Of a DNA stretch of 64,000 nt, positions 1 through 8,385 are shown piece after piece. The stretch is taken from the NCBI RefSeq assembly GCF_900172225.1, contig NZ_FWFO01000004.1, forward strand, positions 279,759-343,758. Reading direction: 5' to 3'. A program made the position numbers and the translations under genes. The number at the start of each line of letters is the position of its first letter. Positions within the stretch are counted from its first letter, which is position 1. The notes under the pieces are model-generated. The model did no database searches and had not been told where the DNA came from. It saw nothing but the letters and a program-made list of their open reading frames with translations. This stretch comes from Falsiruegeria litorea R37 (GTDB taxonomy: Bacteria; Pseudomonadota; Alphaproteobacteria; Rhodobacterales; Rhodobacteraceae).

Positions 1-2048
1 TCGGAGACGGCGTCGACTTTGCCGCCGGGCATGACTTCGGCCACCACATGGTCGATCTGCAACTCGGCGGCGATGGCTTTGGCCGTGGCCGCATTGTCAC
101 CGGTGATCATGGCAACGGTCAGTCCCTGGGCGTGCAGGGCAGCAATGGCGTCGTGGCTTTGCGGTTTGATCGGGTCGGCCACGGCCAATGCAGCGGCGGC
201 CGTGCCGTCGATGGCCACATAAAGTGGGGTTTTGCCCTTTGCCGCCAATTCTTGCGCCAGGGGTTCTAGTGCCGAGAGGTCGATGTTCTGACGCATCATC
301 AGGCGATCTGCACCAATCAGGACCGAGCGACCCTCGACCTGTGCCTTGAGACCCAGACCGGTCAACGATTCAAATGCGGTAACTTCGGGCAGCGGGCCAG
401 GAGCGGCTTGTGTGATGGCGCGCGCGATTGGGTGCTCCGACGACGCCTCGGCAGCGGCGGCAAGGCGTAAAACCTCGTCACGGTCAAACCCTTCGGTTGT
501 GATCAGGTCGGTCAGCTCGGGGCGTCCCATCGTCAACGTGCCGGTCTTGTCAAAGGCCAAGACGCGGGTGTCTTGGAGGGCTTGCAGCGCGTCTCCCTTG
601 CGGAACAGCACACCCATTTCGGCGGCCCGCCCGGTGCCCACCATGATCGAGGTCGGCGTGGCCAGACCCATGGCGCAGGGACACGCGATGATCAGCACCG
701 AAACCCCGGCCACCAGCGCCATCGACAACGCCGGGTCGGGGCCGAAGAACAGCCACACCAGCACAGTCAGTGCGGCGGTTGCCAGCACGGCGGGCACAAA
801 CCAGGCGGTGATGCGGTCGACCATCCCCTGGATCGGCAGTTTGGCACCCTGTGCCTGTTCCACCATGGCGATGATCTGGGCCAATACCGTGTCTGCGCCA
901 ACCTTGGTCGCGGTAACGCGCAAGGCTCCTGTACCGTTCAACGTGCCACCAACGACTGCATCCCCAGCGGATTTGAGAACCGGAACAGGCTCACCGGTGA
1001 TCATGCTTTCGTCGACATAAGTCTGGCCGTCCAGCACCGAGCCGTCCACGGCGATGCGCTCGCCGGGGCGGACGTGCAGGAGGTCCCCGGCCACGATTTC
1101 GGCAATGGGGCGCTCGGTGACGATGCCGCCCACCTCAACCCGCGCGGTTTTGGGTTGCAGGCCGATGAGCTTGCGAATGGCTGCGCCTGTACGCCCCTTG
1201 GCGCGCGCCTCGAGCAGGCGACCAAAGAGGATCAGGACCACGATCACCGCCGCCGCCTCGAAATAGACGTTGGCGGTTCCTGCGGGCAGCAGGTTTGGGG
1301 CAAATGTGGATAGGACCGAAAACCCATAAGCCGCCAGCGTCCCGATTGCGACAAGGGCATTCATATCAGGGGCACCCCGGAAGAGGGCAGGCAGGCCTTT
1401 GGCATAGAACATGCGACCTGGGCCGATCAGAATGACGCTGGTCAGGGCAAACTGGATCAGTTGGCTGGTGTGCTGCCCGATGGTGGCGTGGACCCAGTGG
1501 TGAAAGGCAGGGATCATGTGCCCCCCCATTTCCAGCACAAAGACAGGCAGCGCCAAAAGCGCCGCTAAAAGGGTTTGGTGGGCGAGCGTTTGAATCTCCT
1601 CGACCTTGCGATCAGTGATCTCGGGCATGTCGCTTGGCGGTGCGACCGCATAGCCTGCTTGGGTGACGGTTGCCGCCAGGGTGTTTGGGTCGGTGGTGCC
1701 GGTGGCAAAGGTTACGCTGGCGATTTCCGTGGCCAAGTTGACGTTGGCGGTGATGACACCGGGTGCTGCCAAAAGTGCGCGCTCGACCCGGCCGACACAG
1801 GACGCACAATTGAGCCCTTCAATGGTCATTTGGGTGTCTTGGGTCGCGACGGGATAGCCTTTGTCTGACAGGGCCGCGGCGATGTCGGCAAGTTGCGCAT
1901 CATGGCTGACTTGCGCCGTCTCACTGGCAAAGTTCACGTGCGCCTGATCGACGCCGGGTAGGGCGTTTAGCGCAGCCTCGACCTTGCCCACACATGACGC
2001 GCAGCCCATGCCGGTGATCTGGAGTGTTGTGGTGGTGTGATGCGACAT
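1..2048 (-). CDS. copA: Copper-translocating P-type ATPase (C-terminus off the left edge)
   Basis: Reading the minus strand from the ATG at 2048-2046 gives 682 open codons that run off the window. This P1B-type ATPase should export Cu(I) across the inner membrane. Two N-terminal heavy-metal domains carry CxxC pairs at about C15/C18 (GMGCASC) and C80/C83 (GLNCASC). Hydrophobic segments follow, then the actuator loop with TGEP, the CPC ion-path motif at about 456-458 (ACPCAMG), the phosphorylation motif DKTGT at about D500, and MITGDN near the edge. The family is usually 780-850 residues, so only the GDGxND hinge and last helices are missing. Two metal domains plus CPC fit Cu(I)/Ag(I) transport. 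A CueR-type promoter lies directly upstream. Product certain; the metal is inferred from motifs. Confidence 0.95.
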   Translation of the reverse strand, partial: MSHHTTTTLQITGMGCASCVGKVEAALNALPGVDQAHVNFASETAQVSHDAQLADIAAALSDKGYPVATQDTQMTIEGLNCASCVGRVERALLAAPGVITANVNLATEIASVTFATGTTDPNTLAATVTQAGYAVAPPSDMPEITDRKVEEIQTLAHQTLLAALLALPVFVLEMGGHMIPAFHHWVHATIGQHTSQLIQFALTSVILIGPGRMFYAKGLPALFRGAPDMNALVAIGTLAAYGFSVLSTFAPNLLPAGTANVYFEAAAVIVVLILFGRLLEARAKGRTGAAIRKLIGLQPKTARVEVGGIVTERPIAEIVAGDLLHVRPGERIAVDGSVLDGQTYVDESMITGEPVPVLKSAGDAVVGGTLNGTGALRVTATKVGADTVLAQIIAMVEQAQGAKLPIQGMVDRITAWFVPAVLATAALTVLVWLFFGPDPALSMALVAGVSVLIIACPCAMGLATPTSIMVGTGRAAEMGVLFRKGDALQALQDTRVLAFDKTGTLTMGRPELTDLITTEGFDRDEVLRLAAAAEASSEHPIARAITQAAPGPLPEVTAFESLTGLGLKAQVEGRSVLIGADRLMMRQNIDLSALEPLAQELAAKGKTPLYVAIDGTAAAALAVADPIKPQSHDAIAALHAQGLTVAMITGDNAATAKAIAAELQIDHVVAEVMPGGKVDAVS

Positions 2049-2080
2049 ATCCGAGGCCAAAAATTTCTTGAGTCGTGCCT

Positions 2081-2111
2081 CAGATAAGGGTTCCAGTTAG
2101 GGGAAGGTCAA
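2081..2111 (-). promoter_or_regulatory. CueR/MerR-type promoter of copA
   Basis: On the minus strand a -35 TTGACC (2111-2106) and a -10-like TATCTG (2086-2081) are separated by 19 bp, the overlong spacing typical of MerR-family promoters. The spacer contains the interrupted dyad TTCCCCTAACTGGAA, which resembles known CueR operators (CCTTCC-N7-GGAAGG with two mismatches in the right half). It lies 33 bp before the copA ATG. The cueR gene is not in the window. Confidence 0.75.
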
Positions 2112-2159
2112 GGGATGCCTTTCGAACTCTTGCTTCGATGACGGTCGCTGCAGGTCCGG

Positions 2160-2358
2160 GGAAGGCTCCCGCCCGTCGATCAGGCATCAAAGATGCCCTC
2201 CTCCCGTTGGGCCGGGCCGCGCTGCGCGCGGCGGTTGGCGCTTGTGACGAACCAGATGCCTCAAGCGGGGCCGCGCCGAGCCAAAGGCGAGGCGCCCGGC
2301 CCAAGGCCGTTAGCGGTGCTGGCGCAGCCAGGATCGCTCGGGCGCGGGAGCACCCCCG
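2160..2358. repeat. Dispersed structured repeat, class A, copy 1
   Basis: This fills the copA/SDR intergenic gap and matches the element at 37809-38030. Ends are complementary: GCTCCCG at 2165-2171 and CGGGAGC at 2345-2351. Inside are a hairpin GGCATC-AAA-GATGCC (2183-2197), a long-range stem TTGGGCCGGGC (2207-2217) with GCCCGGCCCAA (2294-2304), and a hairpin CTGGC-GCA-GCCAG (2319-2331). No convincing coding potential and no T-tract terminator. The element reads in the same + orientation as the other copies although both flanking genes are on the minus strand. Confidence 0.75.
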
Positions 2359-2363
2359 TCCAA

Positions 2364-3125
2364 TCAGTGTCGACCGTCGATCTGTCGTTCCATCAGTCGC
2401 TGAAAAAGGCGCGGGGACAGGCTGTTGACCCACCACGCCGCGCGCGCGATGCGGCCGACCGGGATCATGGGTCGGGACTTGCGCAATCCGGTCAGGATCT
2501 CCGCTGCCGCATCTTCGGGCGTCATGTAATCCATTCCATCCGTGGCAGATCCGGGTCGTGCGGTGCCGTCCTCTTGCCGCTGGTCATTGCCAATGTTCGT
2601 GGCCACAAAAGACGGCGCGGCGATCAGAGTGCGCACGCCGTGCTCCTTCTCCTCAGATCGCAGCGATTTGAAGAACCCTTCGAGCGCATGTTTTGATGCG
2701 GCATAGGCGGTTCGGTGATAGAGGGGCGAGAACCCTGCCACGGAAGAGATTGCCAGATGCGTGCCCTTGGCCGCCCGCACTGGTGCCAGCAGGTGGCGCG
2801 CCATGGCAACTGCGCCGAAATAGTTGATCTCGAACACTTTGCGATGGCTGACGTCATCCGTGGCGTCAAAGGCTCCGATCTGGGTGATGCCCGCGTTGTA
2901 GATGGCGAGGTCGACCCGGGGAAACCGCTCGGCGATCTGCGCCATGGTGTCGTCAAGCTGCTCAGGATTGGTCAAATCGCAGTGCATCGGGAACTGTGTC
3001 TCGCTGGCCTCAACCCCTGAGATGTCGAGATCGACAAGCACGGTTTGCCAACCATCGGCTTGCAGGGCCGTCGACAGCGCGCGCCCCAAACCGCCCGCAC
3101 CACCAGAAATCACTGCTGTTTTCAT
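2364..3125 (-). CDS. Short-chain dehydrogenase/reductase (SDR), classical type
   Basis: A 253-residue cytosolic NAD(P)-dependent oxidoreductase that probably interconverts an alcohol and a ketone or aldehyde. The nucleotide-binding motif SGGAGGLGR is at about residues 7-15, NAG appears in YNAGI, and the active site YAASK (YxxxK) follows a serine in SSVAG. Its ATG overlaps the stop of the epimerase gene by 4 bp (ATGA), so it is the last gene of a four-gene operon with an FMO and a BASS transporter. The substrate cannot be read from the sequence; the neighbours suggest a hydroxylated or keto intermediate made by the FMO. Stop is 5 bp from the repeat element downstream. Confidence 0.88.
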   Translation of the reverse strand: MKTAVISGGAGGLGRALSTALQADGWQTVLVDLDISGVEASETQFPMHCDLTNPEQLDDTMAQIAERFPRVDLAIYNAGITQIGAFDATDDVSHRKVFEINYFGAVAMARHLLAPVRAAKGTHLAISSVAGFSPLYHRTAYAASKHALEGFFKSLRSEEKEHGVRTLIAAPSFVATNIGNDQRQEDGTARPGSATDGMDYMTPEDAAAEILTGLRKSRPMIPVGRIARAAWWVNSLSPRLFQRLMERQIDGRH

Positions 3126-4054
3126 TTGATGGCCTGCTTTCTCCAGAACTCGAACACTTCGGCGCTGGTCTTTTCGGGGGTGTAGCCAAAATCTGATTTC
3201 AGCGCGTCATTGGCCAGAACAGGGCGGTATTGCAGGAACCGCACCTGCTCGTGTCCGTATTGTGACAGGCCCAGGGGGCGCGCCACGGCCAACGCGGCCT
3301 TGAGCGCCCAGGCAGGCAAACGCAGCACTGGTTTGCCCAATGCGCGTGCCAGGTCCGAGACCCCCACCGCGCCGTCACCCGCCACGTTATAGATGCCGGT
3401 TGGCCCATCGGTCGCAGCACGCGCGATGATGCGGACCAGATCGCGGGTCCAGATGAATACAAATGGGCTCTCGCTGCCCTGGATCGCCAACAGCCGGGGT
3501 TTGTGAAACAGCGCCGTGATCTGATTTTCCGTTCCTGCGCCCAGAACCGTACCCACGCGCAGAATGACTTGTTCAAGCTGTGGCGCAGTTTCGCGGGCTT
3601 CTGCGAGCATTTCTTCGACCTGGCGCTTGTGATCGGAATAGGGAAACTCGGGGTTGCCACGGACGGGATCGCTTTCCTGCAAGGGCACCGGATTGTCGGC
3701 GTGATAGCCGTAGGCCGCGCCCGAAGACGTCACCACCAGCCGCTGCACGCCATGTTTGATGCAGGCGTCCAGCACGTTTCGGGTGCCGGTCACATCGACA
3801 TTGTAGGCAAATTCGCGCCCAGTACCCTTGGGCGGTGTCACGATCGAGGCGAGATGCACCACCACGTCCGGCTGCACCTTGGCGATCACCCGATCGGGGT
3901 CGCCACCGGTCACGTCCATTTTGGCAAAGCTGACGCCTTCTGGCAGCGGGTCAGGTGGCGCAAGGTCGGTGGCAAAGAGCTGATGATCCCGGATCTCGGC
4001 CACCAGGGCGCGGCCAACCATTCCGGCGGCACCGGTGACAAGGATGCGGGTCAT
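3122..4054 (-). CDS. NAD-dependent epimerase/dehydratase family protein (extended SDR)
   Basis: 310 residues. The Rossmann motif TGAAGMVGR sits at the N-terminus (about 7-15), and a YSDHK active-site motif (YxxxK) about 140 residues in, as in extended SDRs such as nucleotide-sugar epimerases and 3-beta-hydroxysteroid dehydrogenase-like enzymes. It overlaps the genes on both sides by 4 bp (ATGA), so translation is probably coupled across the operon. The context (FMO, bile-acid-type transporter, another SDR) argues for small-molecule catabolism rather than sugar-nucleotide metabolism, but this is inference and no substrate is assigned. Confidence 0.85.
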   Translation of the reverse strand: MTRILVTGAAGMVGRALVAEIRDHQLFATDLAPPDPLPEGVSFAKMDVTGGDPDRVIAKVQPDVVVHLASIVTPPKGTGREFAYNVDVTGTRNVLDACIKHGVQRLVVTSSGAAYGYHADNPVPLQESDPVRGNPEFPYSDHKRQVEEMLAEARETAPQLEQVILRVGTVLGAGTENQITALFHKPRLLAIQGSESPFVFIWTRDLVRIIARAATDGPTGIYNVAGDGAVGVSDLARALGKPVLRLPAWALKAALAVARPLGLSQYGHEQVRFLQYRPVLANDALKSDFGYTPEKTSAEVFEFWRKQAIK

Positions 4055-4953
4055 CGTTCCGCCTCGGTCCGGGACATGAGGGCGGCCAGACCCAGCCCCG
4101 TGATCGCGTGCCAGATACCCCAGAACGCGGCGACGACGGCCATGCCGCCAAGCCCGTTGAAAAAGGCAAAGATCAGAACCAGGCCAAGGCCCGAGTTCTG
4201 GATGCCGGTTTCAATGGTCACGGCGCGGCGATTGAACGGGGACAGGCGCGCCAGAGTGGCCACGGCATACCCGCCCCCCAGAGCCAGGGCGTTGTGCAAG
4301 ATGACAAGCCCGGCGACTGCTCCGGCGAAGGCCAGGAAGAACCCCCAGTTGGCCGCCAGAGCAAGAACGATGAATGCGATGAAAATCCCCATGGACAGAT
4401 ACTGCAGCGGCCTGCGCAGCCGAGCCGTCAGTGAGGGGCGGTGCAGGTTCAATTGAACACCCAAAACCAGCGGCAGGATCAGCATCAACCCCACTGTGAT
4501 GGCGATCTGAACCGGATCGATTTGGGTTTCCTGCAAGATCGCCCGCGTCGGTTCATACAGCCCACCCCACAGCGCGACGTTGATCGGGGTCAGCAGGATC
4601 GCGCCGACGGTGGCAAAAGCTGTCATCGAAACCGAAAGCGCCGCATTGCCGCCCGCCCGATGGGTGATGAAGTTCGAAATGTTACCTCCGGGACAGGCCG
4701 CAACAAGGATCAGCCCCAAGGCAATCGACGGGCGCGGATCGGTCAGCACCACCAGGCCAAAGGTCAGAACGGGCAGCACGATGAACTGCGAGCAGAGCCC
4801 CACCAGAAGCGGTTTGGGTGACCTGCGCAGCCGGCTGAAATCGTTGGGCTTCAGATCAATGGCAATTGAAAACATGACCACCGCGAGGATCGCATTCAAC
4901 AAGGTCAGCGAGCCGGGCGAAAAATTCAGCGTGACGTCATCGATCCCCGTCAT
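4051..4953 (-). CDS. Bile acid:sodium symporter (BASS) family transporter
   Basis: About 300 residues with roughly nine to ten hydrophobic helices, the size and layout of bacterial BASS/ASBT proteins, which import organic anions with sodium. The segment AACPGGNISNFITHRAGGN matches the conserved crossover region of the family. The frame stays open upstream to 5280, but that part lies inside the FMO gene. The start at 4953 is preferred because its ATG overlaps the FMO stop by 4 bp (ATGA), the spacing used throughout this operon, and it leaves a normal-length protein. It is probably the uptake system for the substrate of the operon. Bacterial members carry substrates other than bile acids (pyruvate, pantoate and others), so the ligand is open. 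Confidence 0.87.
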   Translation of the reverse strand: MTGIDDVTLNFSPGSLTLLNAILAVVMFSIAIDLKPNDFSRLRRSPKPLLVGLCSQFIVLPVLTFGLVVLTDPRPSIALGLILVAACPGGNISNFITHRAGGNAALSVSMTAFATVGAILLTPINVALWGGLYEPTRAILQETQIDPVQIAITVGLMLILPLVLGVQLNLHRPSLTARLRRPLQYLSMGIFIAFIVLALAANWGFFLAFAGAVAGLVILHNALALGGGYAVATLARLSPFNRRAVTIETGIQNSGLGLVLIFAFFNGLGGMAVVAAFWGIWHAITGLGLAALMSRTEAER

Positions 4954-6269
4954 GCCTGCGCGCCTTTGCTGAGCTTGGCGATCCATCCGGTGACGGCGCT
5001 GCGATAGGTGGCCTTGTCCACGTAATAGGCCATCCGCGCGAGTTGCAGATAGTTCATGCCGCCAGTTGCGCGTTCGAACCCGTTTGCTTTCTCGGATTGC
5101 AGCGATCCGGCCACCGGGCAGCCCGCTTGCAGCCCCTTGATGTAACGGACAATCATTTCCGCCTGTTCGTGGCGGCCCTGCCAGCCCAGACCGCTGGCTT
5201 CGACCATGCCCAAGACAAACAGATCGTCCCGTTCGGGGTGCATGGCGTTCAGATACAGATGCGGCGCATCCCCCTGCCAATTCAGCAACTCGCGGTCGAT
5301 GAAGGGATAGTGCAGCTTATACCCGGTGGCGGCCAGGATCATGTCATACTCATCTGATGAACCATCACGGAAATGCACGGTCTTGCCGTCCATCCGCTCG
5401 ATGTCTGCCCGAATGCGCAGATCGCCGTGGCCTGCGTGATAGAGCACCAGCGAATTCACCACCGGGTGACTTTCGTAAAGCTGATAGTCGGGCTTGGGAA
5501 AGCCGTATTTTTGCGGATCACCCACGAACCATTTCAGGATCATGCCGTCGATCCGCCGTTTCAGCCACATGGGCAGTTTGATCAGCCCGCCCATGGTGTC
5601 GGCGGGTTTGCCGAACACATATTTGGGCACAAAGTAATACCCCCGCCGCATCGACAGGTCACACAGGCTTGCATGGTGGATCGCATCCACAGCGATATCA
5701 CAGCCCGAGTTGCCGGCCCCGACAATCAGAACGCGCTTGCCGTCGAACTGGCTGGGGTGTCGATAGGCCGAGGAATGGATCAACTCGCCATCAAACTCAC
5801 CGGGGAAGGTCGGCATGTTAGGCTCAGATAGGGTGCCGTTGGCGATCATGACGCCCGCAAACTCGGCCGTATGATCGCCATCGACGTCCCGCCAGGTGAC
5901 GCGCCACCCGTCACCCGGTCCCCCCAGTGGCTCGGTTTTCAACACTTCGGCGTTGAAGGTGTAGTGATCGCGCAGGCCGAAATGGTCGGCGAAGGCGCGG
6001 AAGTAATTGCGCAGGTCGCGGTGCGACGGGTATTCGGCCACGCCCTCGTCCATCGGGAAGTCCGCGAACTCGGTCATCGTCTTGGACGAGATCAGGTGGG
6101 CCGTCTCGTACATCGTCGATTTGGGGCCTTCGATGTCCCACAGGCCGCCAACGTCCGAATGCAGCTCAAACCCGCGAAAGGGGATACCGTGTTCCTTGAG
6201 CACCTTGGCCATGGCAAGCCCCATCGGACCCGCCCCGATCAGAGCGTAAGCAGCGCGCGTTTCCGTCAT
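4950..6269 (-). CDS. Flavin-containing monooxygenase (FMO)
   Basis: 439-residue FAD/NADPH enzyme expected to add one oxygen atom to a soft nucleophile or ketone. Visible motifs: FAD site GAGPMG at about 13-18, an FMO-like stretch FDGELIHSSAYRHP in the middle, a second Rossmann motif VGAGNSG for NADPH, and ATGY near the C-terminal third. The length fits FMOs; the fingerprint is closer to FMO than to Baeyer-Villiger enzymes, which end this motif in W(P/D). First gene of a tightly overlapping operon with a transporter and two dehydrogenases, divergent from a TetR gene with a perfect palindrome between them, so likely induced by its substrate. Confidence 0.9.
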   Translation of the reverse strand: MTETRAAYALIGAGPMGLAMAKVLKEHGIPFRGFELHSDVGGLWDIEGPKSTMYETAHLISSKTMTEFADFPMDEGVAEYPSHRDLRNYFRAFADHFGLRDHYTFNAEVLKTEPLGGPGDGWRVTWRDVDGDHTAEFAGVMIANGTLSEPNMPTFPGEFDGELIHSSAYRHPSQFDGKRVLIVGAGNSGCDIAVDAIHHASLCDLSMRRGYYFVPKYVFGKPADTMGGLIKLPMWLKRRIDGMILKWFVGDPQKYGFPKPDYQLYESHPVVNSLVLYHAGHGDLRIRADIERMDGKTVHFRDGSSDEYDMILAATGYKLHYPFIDRELLNWQGDAPHLYLNAMHPERDDLFVLGMVEASGLGWQGRHEQAEMIVRYIKGLQAGCPVAGSLQSEKANGFERATGGMNYLQLARMAYYVDKATYRSAVTGWIAKLSKGAQA

Positions 6270-6295
6270 GTGACCTCCCTAAGATGAAGCTTAAC

Positions 6296-6311
6296 TTGAA
6301 CGATCGTTCAA
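6296..6311. promoter_or_regulatory. Perfect 16-bp palindrome, probable TetR operator
   Basis: TTGAACGATCGTTCAA is an exact palindrome in the 78-bp gap between the divergent FMO operon and the TetR gene. Position, symmetry and the AACGATCGTT core fit a TetR-family operator able to repress both directions. Binding by the adjacent regulator is inferred. Confidence 0.8.
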
Positions 6312-6347
6312 AATAAGGCAATATGTTTTTGAAGACAGGGAATTTGC

Positions 6348-6989
6348 ATGGAAAAACAACGCAAAAGAGCGCCCTCGGCCCGCTCGCTCCAGACCAAGGC
6401 GCGGATTCTGGATGCGGCAGAGCAGGTGTTTGCGGCGCGGGGATTCGACGGCGCCTCGATCCGGGACATCGCGGCAGAGGCCGGGGTGCAGGTGGGGCTG
6501 GTGCATCACCACGGCGGCGGCAAAGAGGAGCTGTTTCACCAGACTGTTGCGCGCCGGGCAGATGAGCTGTCGCGGATCAGGCTGGAAGCGTTGGATGCCG
6601 CGCGGGCAGGCGGTGTCCTGACCCTGAGCGCGGTGCTCGACTGTTTCATCCGGCCCTATGTGACGCTGGCCCGGACGGGCGGACCGCAATGGATGGCCTA
6701 TGGCCGCCTGGTCGCCCACGTCTCGGTCGATCCGCGATGGCGTGCGATTGCGGCAGAGTGTTTTGACCCCACGGCCGGGCAGTTCATTGATGAGATTGCG
6801 CGGCTCTACCCGCAAGCTGACCGGCAGTCGATTGCCGCCGGTCAGGTCTATTCGGTGTCGGCCATGCTCGCATTTCTGAACACCGGCTGGCGGATCGAGG
6901 CGCTCAGCCCCGGTGCGGTAGAGGCGCGAGTGGATCAGTTGGTCGACTACTGCGCGGCGGGGATCGAGGTGATGGTGAAACGGGATTAG
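6348..6989 (+). CDS. TetR/AcrR family transcriptional regulator
   Basis: 213 residues. The N-terminal helix-turn-helix is recognisable (RILDAAEQVFAARGFDGASIRDIAAE), followed by a ligand-binding helical domain. The usual aromatic segment after the recognition helix (Y-H-F-x-S/N-K) reads HHHGGGKEELF here, with no Phe and three glycines. The start at 6348 follows an AGGGAA ribosome site; an ATG at 6323 is in another frame. It is divergent from the FMO operon and probably represses it and itself through the palindrome between them. Confidence 0.9.
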   Translation: MEKQRKRAPSARSLQTKARILDAAEQVFAARGFDGASIRDIAAEAGVQVGLVHHHGGGKEELFHQTVARRADELSRIRLEALDAARAGGVLTLSAVLDCFIRPYVTLARTGGPQWMAYGRLVAHVSVDPRWRAIAAECFDPTAGQFIDEIARLYPQADRQSIAAGQVYSVSAMLAFLNTGWRIEALSPGAVEARVDQLVDYCAAGIEVMVKRD

Positions 6990-6990
6990 T

Positions 6991-7608
6991 CTACTTGCCC
7001 GCCAACTCCGCCTTCAACCTCTCATTCTCGGCCTTCAACTGTGCGATCTCCAGCCCCAGTTGGTTCAAATGGGGGCGCAACTCGGCCTCAGTATAGCGGG
7101 GCGTGATGTGGCGGGGACAATTCCAATCCAGCGCTTCGACCTTGATGATCACGGCGCGTTCGGGTTGGGTTTCTGACCCTTCGATGAAGAGGCTCGCCGC
7201 CGCCTGTTCGCCTTCGGTAAAGCTCACACGGCCCAGTATCTTCAGGCGGCGTTGGTTGGCGTAATCCATCAGGATCATCGCCACCCTGTCGTTGCCATCC
7301 AGGTTCCCGCGCGAGATGTATTGGCGGTTGCCGCTCAGATCCGCATAGCCGAGTGTGCTTTCCCCCAACACCTTGAGGAACCCCACAGGTCCACCGCGAA
7401 ACTGCACATAGGGCCAGCCGGTTTCGGACACGGTGGATTGATAGAACCCATCCCGGGCCTCGATGAATGCCTTTTCGGCCGGACCGATCAGGTGGCCGCT
7501 TTTGGGGCCTTCGGTCAGGAATTTTTCATAGCTGCGGGCCGAACCCATGCGTTCTTGATGGGCGAGCACAGCAGGGGTGAACATCAGTTTGTTAAAGGCG
7601 CGGGGCAT
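6991..7608 (-). CDS. Pyridoxamine 5'-phosphate oxidase-family flavin-binding protein
   Basis: 205 residues. Regions such as SETGWPYVQFRGGPVGFLKVLGE and RVAMILMDYANQRRLKILGR are typical of the FMN-binding split barrel of PPOX-like proteins. The last 25 residues form a short leucine-rich coiled coil (LGLEIAQLKAENERLKAEL), which may be a dimer contact. The frame extends upstream to 7677, but the ATG at 7608 is preceded by GGAGAC at good spacing and the next gene ends at 7620, so the shorter form is chosen. Likely co-transcribed with the DUF1348 gene. True PNPOx activity is unlikely to be provable from sequence. Confidence 0.85.
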   Translation of the reverse strand: MPRAFNKLMFTPAVLAHQERMGSARSYEKFLTEGPKSGHLIGPAEKAFIEARDGFYQSTVSETGWPYVQFRGGPVGFLKVLGESTLGYADLSGNRQYISRGNLDGNDRVAMILMDYANQRRLKILGRVSFTEGEQAAASLFIEGSETQPERAVIIKVEALDWNCPRHITPRYTEAELRPHLNQLGLEIAQLKAENERLKAELAGK

Positions 7609-7619
7609 GGTGATGTCTC

Positions 7620-8084
7620 CTAAAGGCCCAGATCGCTCAGGCCGGGGTGATCGTCGGGGCGGCGGCCAAGCGGCCAATGAAACAGGCGGTATTCTTCGCG
7701 GATTGGCAGATCGTTGATCGAGGCATGGCGGCGGGCCATGCGCCCGTCGGCGGCGAACTCCCAGTTTTCATTGCCGTAGGATCGCGTCCAAGTGCCGTCC
7801 GCATCGCACCATTCATAGGCATAACGTACCGCAATCCGGTTGTCGCCAAAGGCCCAAAGCTCTTTGATCAGGCGATACTCCAGCTCTTTTTCCCACTTCC
7901 GGGTCAGGAAGGCGTGGATTTGCGCGTGACCCGCCGGAAATTCATGTCGGTTCCGCCAGCGGCTGTCGTCGGTATAGGCAGGCGTCACGAGGTCAGGGTT
8001 GCGGCTGTTCCAGCCATCTTCGGCCAGGCGCACTTTTTGGATTGCGGTCTTGCGGTCAAACGGGGGGAGAGGAGGGCGGGTCAT
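7620..8084 (-). CDS. DUF1348 / NTF2-like family protein
   Basis: 154 residues, rich in Trp and charged residues ([43 protein letters not shown]). I recognise it as a DUF1348 protein, a small alpha+beta family with an NTF2/SnoaL-like fold and no defined reaction. It lies between a tiny membrane ORF upstream and the PPOX-like gene downstream, all on the minus strand, and divergent from a TetR gene. Function unknown; the PPOX partner suggests a minor detoxification or redox role, which is only inference. Confidence 0.82.
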   Translation of the reverse strand: MTRPPLPPFDRKTAIQKVRLAEDGWNSRNPDLVTPAYTDDSRWRNRHEFPAGHAQIHAFLTRKWEKELEYRLIKELWAFGDNRIAVRYAYEWCDADGTWTRSYGNENWEFAADGRMARRHASINDLPIREEYRLFHWPLGRRPDDHPGLSDLGL

Positions 8085-8094
8085 GGGGGAACCT

Positions 8095-8178
8095 TTAGGT
8101 CAGCGTAGCCACCAGCAGCACAACGGCCAGCAGTGCGGGGTTGAACGGGTGGAGCTTTGCTTTCTTGGGGCAGGGCAT
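8095..8178 (-). CDS. Small predicted membrane protein, 27 residues
   Basis: An ATG at 8178 is preceded by AAAAGGAGTGCCCC, a strong ribosome site. The product has a basic N-terminus ([13 protein letters not shown]) and a hydrophobic C-terminal segment ([12 protein letters not shown]), enough for one membrane pass. It is the first ORF of the transcript that continues into the DUF1348 and PPOX-like genes, and starts just downstream of two TetR-type sites. The ribosome site and composition support a real gene; no homologue is known to me. Confidence 0.5.
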   Translation of the reverse strand: MPCPKKAKLHPFNPALLAVVLLVATLT

Positions 8179-8194
8179 GGGGCACTCCTTTTGG

Positions 8195-8239
8195 GTGTAC
8201 TGATCGGTAACTCTTGCCTTAATGTGTACAGATCGGTAA
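8195..8239. promoter_or_regulatory. Tandem TetR operator-like sites
   Basis: GTGTACTGATCGGTAA (8195-8210) is repeated as GTGTACAGATCGGTAA (8224-8239), 29 bp apart, with 15 of 16 bases identical. Each holds an imperfect dyad TAC-N6-GTA around GATC. They lie between the small minus-strand operon and the TetR gene at 8386, where they would block a minus-strand promoter. Confidence 0.65.
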
Positions 8240-8352
8240 ATCTTATTGCAAGCCAGATACGGTTTTGTGATCTGATGCGCAGTTGGGGACACGAAAGGGT
8301 GTGAAAACCGTCATCTCTGGCCCCTATCGTTGCAGCAGGGCGGATGGCGGAC

Positions 8353-8370
8353 TATGTACTGATCAGTTCA
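8353..8370. promoter_or_regulatory. Third TetR operator-like site, autoregulatory position
   Basis: TATGTACTGATCAGTTCA contains the perfect palindrome ACTGATCAGT and shares TACTGATC with the site at 8195. It ends 16 bp before the chosen TetR start at 8386, a position suited to autorepression. It argues against an upstream ATG at 8344 as the start. Confidence 0.6.
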
Positions 8371-8385
8371 TGTCAAGGACGAGCC

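Noticed and set aside
4051..5280. 409-codon version of the BASS transporter
   Set aside because: The extra 109 codons lie inside the FMO gene in another frame; the ATGA overlap at 4953 and family length support the shorter form.
8195..8239. Direct repeats as a CRISPR or iteron array
   Set aside because: Only two short units with a 13-bp gap, placed at a divergent promoter; best read as TetR sites.
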